Source: an uncultured Methylococcaceae bacterium
Lineage (GTDB): Bacteria; Pseudomonadota; Gammaproteobacteria; Methylococcales; Methylomonadaceae
Assembly: GCA_903873165.1 (NCBI GenBank)
Contig: CAIQNQ010000108.1
Location: forward strand, 1 to 40,587
Direction: 5' to 3'
Length of the DNA stretch: 40,587 bases
Shown here in pieces: positions 1 to 8,245 of the stretch. The first letter of the stretch is position 1; each line of letters begins with the position of its first letter. A program made the translations under genes and the position numbers. Below the pieces are notes generated by a model. The model had not been told where the DNA came from. It did not search any database and saw only the letters and a program-made list of their open reading frames with translations.

Positions 1-3000
1 GCTGGATAAATCTGTGCGGCAGTAATATTTAAGTTGGCTGCTACATTAAGTTGACCCAACAAATCTTTGCCTCCAAAAACACCATCGGCTATACCACGTA
101 AACGTAAATCACCTGAGCTATTTAAATTAATCTGCTTTAAACCACTAAAGCTTAACCCACCAATCAGGTCAATACCTTTGGCATTAACTGTAAAATCATT
201 ATTACCTGCACTAGCATCAGCTGCTATTACACTTAATCCTGAATTATTACGTACTAAAGTAGATCCTAATCCCACGTAAGCTGATTGTAACTCTACTTTT
301 TTAGCCGTTATATCCTTATCATTAAGCACTATATTTTTTACGATAGAACCATCTTGAGCTAGCAGGTCTGATCCATCCTGATTCTTAAAACTATCTACTA
401 CTAGGCTTTCGGATTTAATAATAGGTGAATCTAAAATTATTTGTTTTTCTGCTATTAACTTTACATTTCCATTAAAGACAATTGCATTACTCAACACTCC
501 AGAAACCGGCGTCGCATCAACTTGTATATTAATAGAGCCAAAATCACCTTGATTGATTAACTTACTGCTGAATAAGGCTTTACCGCTTAGAAATCTATCA
601 ATGACGGTTTCTTGTTGCTGGGTATTTGGATCCACAAATTTTTGTTGTAGATTTCCAGGTATTAGAAGCTGATTATCTCCAGAAATGATGACAGATTCTG
701 TTTCCAGGGGATTAATATCATCCGGAAACTGCCCTGATAAAACAGTAGGGAAAGGCTTATTTCGAAGGTTTTTATTTAAATTAATAGATAGACCTCCTCC
801 AGAAGCACTACCTCCGCCCGAGTTCGCTTGCATATTGCCCTGAGCAACAATACCCTCTGCAGCGGTAAAATTAATGCTTCCGCCATCTGAAGCAATATTG
901 CGAGAAGTTTTAACAACACTTTGGTCCATAAAATCTAAGGTATGACTAGTACCTGACACATCAATTTGCGCGTCATCTGGGTTAGTCCCTGCCTGCTCAA
1001 AAATATAACCACGATTCGCGGTTAAATTAACCGACCCTCCTGAAAGCACCGTTCCGGTCTCTAAACCATTCACATTAAATGTTCGTTTAAATGCGCCTTT
1101 TGCTAATAAGTGACTTTCCGCTCCCAACCAAATACCTTGATTAGCAAAATAGCCGCCATCAACAGTCGGCATGGTAATATTTAAATTGATACTCCCCGCA
1201 GGGGCGTTAAGCGTTCCATCCACTATAATAGAGGTATCGGAGTTTAAAGTGATACTGCCGCCAATACCCGTTTGTATCAACGCGCCTTTGCCTATATTGA
1301 CTGACTCTTGGCGCTTTTGATCATTTAATTCAGCATAAGTTAAAGTCAGATTAACCGGATTTGCTAAACCCAAATTTTCTACATAAAAATTAGGCGTACT
1401 TAACGCACTTAAATAACTACCTGTAGGGGCTGAATCTAGTGTTGCACTAAAGTTATAAACAGATTGTTGTAATAGCACTTGCGCATTCGCCGCAACATTA
1501 ATACCGTACACGTTAGATGTTATATTGTAATTTGAAAAGCCACCTTGTTTAAAAAAGCTCGGAGCTAAAACTAACGGTTTGACTGAACCATCATTTCGCT
1601 GAGGCACATCTGCAGTTGCCCCTATCACCACCTCATTGCTGACCAACGTTAAACTACCGCCTTTAGCCGCCACATTATTACCCCACTGCAATGCCGTAGC
1701 AGACAACTCACCTTCTAATAATAAACTTGAGGCGATGCCTCCTGGCGTATGATTAGCAGCTTCCAATATAATTGCACCTGCATTGCCCGCAGATACTGAT
1801 CCGGTGTTTTGCTTCCATGCACCACCATCCGCACTAATACGACTACCCTGTTTTAAAACCAAATCACCTTGTTCAGCAATTAAACTGACCTGCCCACCTT
1901 GAATAGCAATTGGACTTAATGCTTTACCTAATCGTATATCTTGTGAGTCATTAACCCACAAGCCACTTACATCGATTTTTGCTGTTGCGCCTACAATAAT
2001 AGCATCACCTACCAATGTTGCTGATTGCAGCTTTACAGAACCGGAAGGACTAATAATTGAACCTAAGATATTAAAATTTTGCGCTGTCGCATCAAAAGTT
2101 GTCGTATTTAGTATCCTTGCAGTAGGCAAAGTGAATACACTATCCTTATTTAGCGTTAAAGTGCCGTTTGTTTTAATGCTAATTTGACCCACTTTAGAAT
2201 CATTTAATATATCGCTGTCTAAATTCAACGCAATCGGCGTATCAGACCCGGTCTCCTTTCTGGGTATCAAATAATCTGCCCCTACCTTTTGAGACGTAAA
2301 ATGACTTCCCAATACCACATCTTGTAACCCGATACCGTTACCATTGCTTAAATCAATTGTTAAAGTACTACCCACAGCAAATTGACTAGGTAAGCTGGGT
2401 AACGCTCCATTAAGAGTCTCAGCCTGCAAATTTCCCTGCAATATAGTTTTACCGTCCGCTGAAAAATGACTTGGCAAACGTTGTAACGCGCCAAGAATTG
2501 TCTGAGCTTGCAATTTACCCTGTAAAACAGCTTCATATCCGCTAATAGTTAATTGACCACCCGATGCTCCCTGCACATAACCAGGGGAATAATGAGTGGA
2601 ATCCTGAGCGCTTAAAATACTGTCATAATGTCGATTAGGATCGGCTTGACTGATATCGTAGGAATTACCGTTAGAAAGCAATCGAGTTGTTTGAATCAAC
2701 CCGCCTTGATAAGTTGTTGAACCACCAGAAAAATCAATTTGACTGGCTGATTGAGTGATTACATCGCCACTTGAATTTAAATTAACGGTTCCACCCGATA
2801 CGCTACGCTCATCGATATTACGCGCTATTCGAGCCACTGCTCCAGTAATATCCGCGGTTGGAATGCTAGCGCTTATTAAGTTACCTTTACTATCATACTT
2901 TATGATCGCATCACGTATATCCACATTTACTTTTTGAGTGTACAAAATACCGTTACGTTGTAAGGGCGCATCTCGAAGTTCATTTTTTCTTAATTCCACA

Positions 3001-4349
3001 TTGACAATATTTTTATCAACAGAAACGGGTACATCCTTAACACCCGATACATCCACTTGACTATTCGCGGCCATATAAATACGGGCATCGCCTTTTTGCA
3101 AAGGAGTACTTACATTATCCACCGCCTGAATGGTCACATTACCTGATTTTGCCTGCACTAATGAATTTTCTAATAACTGAACTTTATGGCCACTAATTTC
3201 TATATCAGAACGCAACTGTGCTTGAGCGTCGAGTGCGGTCTTTGTTTTATCAGCATCTAATTTAACACTTGTCACACTATCTTTTGCCAAAGTTACTGTC
3301 GCTTGAGTGCCTAAACCATCATCTAGTGCTGTCGCCCTTGTGGTGGAGGAACCGAGTAATTTACCATTTGTCGAGGTAGGATCCTGAATGCCCTCATGCG
3401 CTAACAATCTAACGGAACCATTTAATAACACTGAAGTACTGGCAGACACCACGCCTTGCTGATTTACCGCAAAGCCTAATAAACTCGCATTACCTCGTTC
3501 AGCGATAACGCTACCCAGATTATTGACTACGCCACCCGTACCAACTTCTACTAATAAACCACGGATGTTAGGGTCGCCATTTGCCTCTTGCAAATACACT
3601 TTATCTGATGAGGCCGCCAATAAAGTTTGACCATCAGGCGTTGAAATATTACCTTGATTAGTAATAGAAGGTGCCGCTAATATAACTCGACCACCTGCGG
3701 CGTTGGTTTTAATGCTGGCACCACTTTCAACAAAAATTTCAATCTTAATGTTTTGACCATTTTGATCTTTTAGGATATTACCCTGACCGTCTTTTAAATA
3801 TAATTCGCCATTACCTTGTAATGTGGCCGTTTTATTTTTATCAAAAACATTAACAATACCCGTTTGAAAATTAGTATCACTAATACCCAAAGTACTAGCT
3901 ACTAAACTATTCACATTCACTTGTGAATCTTTACCAAACAAAAAACCATTTTGATTAATTAAATAAACCTGACCGCCTGCAGTCAATGATCCCAAAATCT
4001 TACTAGCATCAGCCTGATGAATATTATTTAATGCGACTTGATTAACTGTTTGATCAAAATTTACGCTATAACCTTTGTCAATATTAAAGTTAGCCCAATC
4101 CAAAGTCACTTTATCAGCACTGTGCTTCTGATCTATCGTCATCGCCGTTCCTTGAGCATTTACAGTAACCGGTGCGCTGGTTAAATTTGCAGATGAATTA
4201 CTTAAATTGGGCAAATGGGCATTAACATCTGCTCCAACTGCACCCGATCCAACCACAAAACTCGTCGATATTAAAAATCGAATCGCTAAAACCAAAGGTT
4301 TTGGCTTACTAACAGGCAGTTCAGTTATTAAAAGCTTGTGGTTAATCAT
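1..4349 (-). CDS. Filamentous haemagglutinin-like two-partner-secretion exoprotein (N-terminal part, runs off left edge)
   Basis: A single minus-strand frame stays open from an ATG at 4349 to the left edge: 1449 codons with no stop at the places I translated, and an in-frame TAA just upstream of the ATG. The product starts with an extended basic/hydrophobic export leader (MINHKLLITELPVSKPKPLV, then a hydrophobic stretch ending near VGSGAVGADV). A TPS secretion domain follows at about residues 50-300, with the family-typical stretches VNFDQTVNQVALNNI and GQVYLINQNGFLFG. The rest is Gly/Asn/Ser/Thr-rich beta-helix sequence, with phrases such as GGSVNLTANRG and LNVAANLNITAAQIYP near the edge. 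Proteins of this family are exported through a TpsB outer-membrane pore and act as adhesins or large surface proteins; no TpsB gene is visible here. The true length and C-terminus are unknown. Family assignment is firm; adhesion is inferred. Confidence 0.9.
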   Translation of the reverse strand, partial: MINHKLLITELPVSKPKPLVLAIRFLISTSFVVGSGAVGADVNAHLPNLSNSSANLTSAPVTVNAQGTAMTIDQKHSADKVTLDWANFNIDKGYSVNFDQTVNQVALNNIHQADASKILGSLTAGGQVYLINQNGFLFGKDSQVNVNSLVASTLGISDTNFQTGIVNVFDKNKTATLQGNGELYLKDGQGNILKDQNGQNIKIEIFVESGASIKTNAAGGRVILAAPSITNQGNISTPDGQTLLAASSDKVYLQEANGDPNIRGLLVEVGTGGVVNNLGSVIAERGNASLLGFAVNQQGVVSASTSVLLNGSVRLLAHEGIQDPTSTNGKLLGSSTTRATALDDGLGTQATVTLAKDSVTSVKLDADKTKTALDAQAQLRSDIEISGHKVQLLENSLVQAKSGNVTIQAVDNVSTPLQKGDARIYMAANSQVDVSGVKDVPVSVDKNIVNVELRKNELRDAPLQRNGILYTQKVNVDIRDAIIKYDSKGNLISASIPTADITGAVARIARNIDERSVSGGTVNLNSSGDVITQSASQIDFSGGSTTYQGGLIQTTRLLSNGNSYDISQADPNRHYDSILSAQDSTHYSPGYVQGASGGQLTISGYEAVLQGKLQAQTILGALQRLPSHFSADGKTILQGNLQAETLNGALPSLPSQFAVGSTLTIDLSNGNGIGLQDVVLGSHFTSQKVGADYLIPRKETGSDTPIALNLDSDILNDSKVGQISIKTNGTLTLNKDSVFTLPTARILNTTTFDATAQNFNILGSIISPSGSVKLQSATLVGDAIIVGATAKIDVSGLWVNDSQDIRLGKALSPIAIQGGQVSLIAEQGDLVLKQGSRISADGGAWKQNTGSVSAGNAGAIILEAANHTPGGIASSLLLEGELSATALQWGNNVAAKGGSLTLVSNEVVIGATADVPQRNDGSVKPLVLAPSFFKQGGFSNYNITSNVYGINVAANAQVLLQQSVYNFSATLDSAPTGSYLSALSTPNFYVENLGLANPVNLTLTYAELNDQKRQESVNIGKGALIQTGIGGSITLNSDTSIIVDGTLNAPAGSINLNITMPTVDGGYFANQGIWLGAESHLLAKGAFKRTFNVNGLETGTVLSGGSVNLTANRGYIFEQAGTNPDDAQIDVSGTSHTLDFMDQSVVKTSRNIASDGGSINFTAAEGIVAQGNMQANSGGGSASGGGLSINLNKNLRNKPFPTVLSGQFPDDINPLETESVIISGDNQLLIPGNLQQKFVDPNTQQQETVIDRFLSGKALFSSKLINQGDFGSINIQVDATPVSGVLSNAIVFNGNVKLIAEKQIILDSPIIKSESLVVDSFKNQDGSDLLAQDGSIVKNIVLNDKDITAKKVELQSAYVGLGSTLVRNNSGLSVIAADASAGNNDFTVNAKGIDLIGGLSFSGLKQINLNSSGDLRLRGIADGVFGGKDLLGQLNVAANLNITAAQIYP
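2377..2529 (-). repeat. Diverged 84-bp-period duplication inside the haemagglutinin gene
   Basis: Two related blocks (about 2377-2445 and 2461-2529) are offset by 84 bp. They encode LQGKLQAQTILGALQRLPSH and LQGNLQAETLNGALPSLPSQ, a 28-residue protein repeat. The size fits one or more coils of a beta-helix added by tandem duplication. It is in frame and does not disrupt the gene. Confidence 0.6.
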
Positions 4350-4460
4350 AGTGACACTTAAATTGAGTTAAAAATACCGAGTCTATCGATATTAAAAAAA
4401 ACGGGGCCGTGGTTAAAAAAGAAACCTACAATAAAGTTACTTTATAACTAAAACGACAGA

Positions 4461-4490
4461 AACAAAAAAGCCTCGATGTGACTCGAAGCT
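4461..4490 (-). terminator. Probable intrinsic terminator downstream of the PstS-like gene
   Basis: Read on minus, AGCTTCGA and TCGAGGCT (one G-U pair, six-base loop) form a stem followed directly by TTTTTT. It lies about 200 bp after the PstS-like stop codon and before the haemagglutinin start, so it would separate the two transcription units. Confidence 0.65.
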
Positions 4491-4518
4491 CGTTTTAAAT
4501 ACATTTAACAGACTTAAA

Positions 4519-4547
4519 GACTCTGGATAATTAACGTATCCAGAGTC
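4519..4547 (-). other. Perfect 11-bp inverted repeat in the 4350-4691 spacer
   Basis: The arms at 4519-4529 (gactctggata) and 4537-4547 (tatccagagtc) are perfectly complementary around a seven-base loop. The hairpin precedes the U-tailed hairpin at 4461-4490, so a minus-strand transcript would pass two hairpins in a row. It lacks a long U tract and could be an mRNA 3'-end stabiliser, a weak terminator or a protein-binding palindrome. I see no gene in the 342-bp spacer; the remainder is AT-rich and would hold the haemagglutinin promoter. Confidence 0.5.
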
Positions 4548-4691
4548 AGTTAAAGCCTTATGACAACTCCTTTAAAATCCATATACTGTCATTCCACTAT
4601 GCCCTACTATCCCTAAAGTCATCATTGCAATGCTTAGGTCATACTAATTAAAGATAAATTGTCCAAAAGCATCCTTGGCGAAAATCCTTAT

Positions 4692-6383
4692 TTATTGCAA
4701 TTCTATAAATGCACCTGTTGCGCCTGCACCTGTTGGACCAACGCTAAAGTTATCATAAACCCAAGGCACAATACCCAAATGTGTATAACCATCACCCGCT
4801 TGATGAGTGAATGGTACGATTGGATGAGAAGCTAAAAATGGCACATCAATCGCACCTGCATCTGTTACCGTAGTAGCAAATACCCCTGTTTGACCCCAAG
4901 CTTGAATTAATGCAGTATCAACTTTAGCAGCAATAGCAATGGTAGATAAAGCTTTTCCAAAGTCAGTAAATAAACTAACTTCATGCGTAGTACCGACAGT
5001 AGGGTTAACTAAAACCTCACCCTCAGCCCACAATGGATAGTTACCTGATGCTACGTTTTCAATAGTGGGTGCATAGCCATCAATTTTCACAAAACGGTAA
5101 GCTTTACCACCAGTACCAGCCGCAGTAACGGCTGTATTTCTGTCAGCACTGCTTATCGCGACACCCCAATATTTAGCAGCAAGAGCATTTAAATTACTAG
5201 TGTTAGTACCCGCTTGCCAGTCTACTAATAACGATTCTGTTCCAGAGGCACCACCTGGTGATTTAACGATAGGTGCAGTATTCGTTTCATCTGTAGTCGT
5301 TGTTGGTGTAGCTTGTGCTGGTGCCACAGCACTTTCAGCATAAGGGTAGTTTAATAACTTAGCATAGGCAACCGCACCAATCGCCGCACCGGTATTACGT
5401 CTACCTACTGCCACTTTATCATTGGTTGGAGCAGAAACCCCAGCCGCTGTTAAAAAGCTAGTGTCATTAAGGGGTTTTAGTGTACCACCCACATTAACTT
5501 CAACATTTGACCAATGTTGAATATTACCTTGTAATAAAGCCGCTAAGAAGTTACGGCTCAAGGTAGGTAAACTAGCTTGATCATAAGCACCGATTACAGT
5601 TGATGCGGGCAAAGTGCCGGATGCTTTTTGAGCAGCCTGTAACACTTTATATAAATCAAGTGTTACACCTACACCATAAACTAAACCACCTGTTGGGATA
5701 CGAGTAAGCGGTGTTAAATCTTTAGTTTTATAGCCACTGATCCAACCAGCAGTTAGTGCATTAGTAGATACTTCTTTCACAGGATCAGGGTAGTTTTCTG
5801 TACCCGGTTTTAATAAAGCCGCTGCGTCAACGCCTGTAAAACCACCGTGTGATTTTGTTGAGGTTAAAAAAGTCGCCGCATTGGCATTCGTAATTGACGC
5901 GGCATGAAATGGCACGGCATAAGTAGTACCGCCAATATTACTATTGACAGTCGTATTTGTCCAAGTTGCCGAAAGTTGACTTGTCGCACTATGGAAGATA
6001 TCTAAATGATCAAGATTGATGTTTGCTATTAATGGAACCACACCATATCCAGCCGCACCCAATGAGCGCTTTTCTAAAAGAATTTTTTTACCACGTAAAG
6101 CAGGATCAGTTAAGGTTGAAGCTCCAGTAAAGTAAAAAGCCGTGAAACGCGAACCATTACTTGAACCAGTAAGAACGTCTTGGAAAACATCCACCGACCC
6201 AGGTACTGATAAAGCTTCAAAAACTGCTTCTTGATAAGCGATATCTTGAGCAGCACCACCTGAAGTATAAATCGTAAAATCAGGCGCACCATCTGTCCAA
6301 GGGTTTAATGCGTGTGCAACGTTTGTCGTTGCGATACCGGCGATAGCCAGAGCTAACGCACTTAGTTTATGTAATTTTTTCAT
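4692..6383 (-). CDS. Exported PstS-like (periplasmic-binding type 2) substrate-binding-domain protein
   Basis: 563 residues starting with a clear Sec signal peptide (MKKLHKLSALALAIAGIATT, cleavage likely after NVAHA). The mature protein has PstS-like landmarks in order: an early substrate-loop-like YTSGGAAQDIAYQEAV, a later GLVYGVGVTLDLY, a LSRNFLAALLQGNIQHWSNV segment recalling the PstS 'IFxGKIxxWNDP' region, VGRRNTGAAIGAVAYAKLL in place of the PstS R-S-x-x-S-G-T segment, and a late GYAPTIENVASGNYPLW. It is longer than classical PstS (about 320-350 residues), and no pstCAB genes are near, so a phosphate-transport role is not supported. It sits 55 bp downstream of the VPLPA-CTERM gene on the same strand and is probably co-transcribed with it. 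It may be a secreted or periplasmic ligand-binding protein; the ligand is unknown. Confidence 0.7.
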   Translation of the reverse strand: MKKLHKLSALALAIAGIATTNVAHALNPWTDGAPDFTIYTSGGAAQDIAYQEAVFEALSVPGSVDVFQDVLTGSSNGSRFTAFYFTGASTLTDPALRGKKILLEKRSLGAAGYGVVPLIANINLDHLDIFHSATSQLSATWTNTTVNSNIGGTTYAVPFHAASITNANAATFLTSTKSHGGFTGVDAAALLKPGTENYPDPVKEVSTNALTAGWISGYKTKDLTPLTRIPTGGLVYGVGVTLDLYKVLQAAQKASGTLPASTVIGAYDQASLPTLSRNFLAALLQGNIQHWSNVEVNVGGTLKPLNDTSFLTAAGVSAPTNDKVAVGRRNTGAAIGAVAYAKLLNYPYAESAVAPAQATPTTTTDETNTAPIVKSPGGASGTESLLVDWQAGTNTSNLNALAAKYWGVAISSADRNTAVTAAGTGGKAYRFVKIDGYAPTIENVASGNYPLWAEGEVLVNPTVGTTHEVSLFTDFGKALSTIAIAAKVDTALIQAWGQTGVFATTVTDAGAIDVPFLASHPIVPFTHQAGDGYTHLGIVPWVYDNFSVGPTGAGATGAFIELQ

Positions 6384-6438
6384 GTTAAAACTCCAAATAA
6401 TAAAAACAATACTAATAAGTTTAAAATTAATTTAAGAA

Positions 6439-7278
6439 TTAGGCTTTAAATGCTTTTCGACGATTTAAACCTAAAAAACCCATCAAGCCTGTTAAAAATA
6501 ACCAAGCAGCAGCTGGCAATGGCACTGCCGCTACATTAGCAGGCTGAAAAGTTAAAACATTATTAGCCGCTAAAGAAAAAGTACCTAACAAATTAGCGGT
6601 ACTTGGACCAGATCCAGTAGCGCTTGGATTAGTAATCCAATAAAAATTATCGGCACCTAAACCAGTAACTGAAGGTCCATGCGTTCCAGAAGCTCCTAGT
6701 TGACCCAAGCTTGGAAAATAATCCTCATAAAATGAAGTTGATGAACTATTTTTAACTTTATCACCCACATTATTACCAATCACGTCACCAGTATTGATAA
6801 TGGTTTCAAAAGAATTAATCCAGCTTCCAATTGCACCCGTTGGACTCAACGCATTATTAATGGCTGTAGCACCCTTCGCAAAATCGCTTGCGACAACCCC
6901 AGTAGATAGTGCGCCCCATTGCGTTAAATTGGTCGAGTTTTTGCTTTCACCACCCACAATTGACCATGTTAAATTCGCAGTATCTGCGGCATAATTAGCA
7001 AATTGTGAAACATTTGCAAGGTTCCAGGTCAATGATCCGTTAGTGCCCTCTGTTCCATTTACAAAACTGCGAGAATTAAGTCCAGTATCACCCAAAGCCA
7101 AATCATAATAAAAAGTATGTAAATAATTTGCGCTAGCTGAATTATTATCTGTTGCTGCAAAAACAATCGAAGATGAAGTAGGCGTTGTACTAGAGCCAGG
7201 AGACGTTAAAGCCGCAGACGCACCGCTGGCCAATAAAGCCATTGCTACACCAGCAGCTATTTTTGTTGATTTTTTCAT
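6439..7278 (-). CDS. VPLPA-CTERM sorting-signal protein with a ~220-residue domain shared with the RTX protein at 8246-9832
   Basis: I place the start at the ATG at 7278, preceded by AGAGG, rather than at an in-frame ATG 177 bp further out, because it gives a proper signal peptide: MKKSTKIAAGVAMALLASGA with cleavage near SAA. The 279-residue product ends with VPLPAAAWLF (from about residue 252), a hydrophobic helix and the basic tail NRRKAFKA. This is the layout of the VPLPA/PEP-CTERM signals handled by exosortase-type systems. Residues about 24-245 form a domain I do not recognise, nearly identical to residues 17-240 of the RTX protein (shared phrases include NYLHTFYYDLALGD, NLTQWGALSTGV and DNFYWITNPSATGSGPS). 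Expected location is the cell envelope or extracellular matrix. Control module A (7394-7441) lies 116 bp upstream of the start. Function is unknown. Confidence 0.85.
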   Translation of the reverse strand: MKKSTKIAAGVAMALLASGASAALTSPGSSTTPTSSSIVFAATDNNSASANYLHTFYYDLALGDTGLNSRSFVNGTEGTNGSLTWNLANVSQFANYAADTANLTWSIVGGESKNSTNLTQWGALSTGVVASDFAKGATAINNALSPTGAIGSWINSFETIINTGDVIGNNVGDKVKNSSSTSFYEDYFPSLGQLGASGTHGPSVTGLGADNFYWITNPSATGSGPSTANLLGTFSLAANNVLTFQPANVAAVPLPAAAWLFLTGLMGFLGLNRRKAFKA

Positions 7279-7393
7279 GTGTGAACCTCTAATAAAAAAA
7301 AATAAAAGTGTTGCTTTATATTTAAAAGCAATCACCATGCCAAAACATAAGCCATTGTTATTTATTGTTTTTCTACTAGCTCTTCTAAAAAAA

Positions 7394-7441
7394 TGCTGAT
7401 TTACAAACACCAAGTGTTTGTTGTATGTTGATATTTCAGCA
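7394..7441 (-). promoter_or_regulatory. Control module A (three phased TGTT half-sites) upstream of the VPLPA-CTERM gene
   Basis: On the plus strand TGCTGA-N4-CAAACA starts at 7394, TGTTTG at 7415 and TGTTGA-N4-TCAGCA at 7426, i.e. offsets 0, +21 and +32. The same layout occurs at 9947 and 15403. An AT-rich promoter-like stretch with AACAAT (7364-7369) lies between the module and the gene. The best reading is an activator-binding region for the minus-strand promoter. Confidence 0.6.
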
Positions 7442-7601
7442 GATGTATTGCACATTACTTAATCTAAATCGATAGCCATAAACTAAGATAGGCACTAGGA
7501 TATTTAACCCTTATTTATTTTTAAAATAAATTATATTATCGATAAATAACTTAAATTTTAGAAAATTTTTTGCCAAGTCTTAACAATTTTTATTTTGCAA
7601 T

Positions 7602-8099
7602 AAACATTTTGTGACAGGTGTTTACAAAATTTATTTAACCTCAAACAACTTTGTAAAATGGTTTTACAAAGTTTTCTCCCATCTAAACAATTTTGTAATC
7701 GGTGCTGACAAAATTTTTTAACGACAAACAATTTTTCAAACAGACATTACAAAACTTTCTCGACTCTAAGCAATTTTGTGATGAGTGCTAACAAATTTTT
7801 TAAGTAACGATTAATTTTGCCAGCAGACTTTACAAAACCTTTTCAGGCCTAAACAATTTTGCAACGAGAGCTAACAAGATTTTTTGGCAACAAACAATTT
7901 TTTCAACGGACTTTACAAAATTTTCTCAGGTCTAAACAATCTTATGATGAGAAGTAACAAATTTTTTAAGCCGCAAATAATTTTGCAAGCAGTCTTTACA
8001 AAATTTTCTCGATTCACAACAATTTTGTCTTGGGTGGTGATAATTTTTTTAAACGGCAAACAATTTTTCAAGCAGATCTTACAAAACTTTGTCAGTTTT
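7602..8099. repeat. Six diverged 83-bp tandem repeats with helically phased A/T tracts
   Basis: Units start at 7602, 7685, 7768, 7851, 7934 and 8017, each 83 bp with essentially no indels but many substitutions. Typical unit starts are AAACAATTTTGTAATCGGTG and AAGCAATTTTGTGATGAGTG. Each unit is itself two half-units of about 41 and 42 bp, both beginning with a form of AAACAATTTT and both containing a TTACAAAA-like block. A/T tracts therefore fall about every 20.75 bp, close to two helical turns. A worn half-unit may precede the array (about 7553-7601). The array lies between the RTX gene stop and control module A. No gene is supported in it; short ORFs here are chance products of repetitive AT-rich sequence. 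Confidence 0.9.
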
Positions 8100-8245
8100 A
8101 AAGGGTGTTATATGTATTATTACCCTAATCATTTAACGAAAAATTTTTATTAATTACTTATAATCTTTAAATCACTTGACTTTAATCAACACGATTATAG
8201 CCAAGTGAATGTATGAGTTATTAAATTAGATATAATATTAGGCAA

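Noticed and set aside
67-2937. Short plus-strand ORFs within the haemagglutinin region
   Set aside because: They are antisense to a long uninterrupted minus-strand frame whose translation is clearly of the TPS exoprotein family.
7279-7455. N-terminal extension of the VPLPA-CTERM protein to an upstream ATG
   Set aside because: It would cover control module A and bury the signal peptide 59 residues inside; the ATG at 7278 has AGAGG and a normal signal peptide.
7602-8099. Regular repeats that might be a CRISPR array
   Set aside because: The whole 83-bp unit is similar throughout with no alternation of constant repeats and unique spacers, and no cas genes are nearby.
7884-8153. An 89-codon plus-strand ORF in the repeat array
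   Set aside because: It is made of the AT-rich repeat itself, with a biased Phe/Lys/Asn composition, no ribosome site and no recognisable family.
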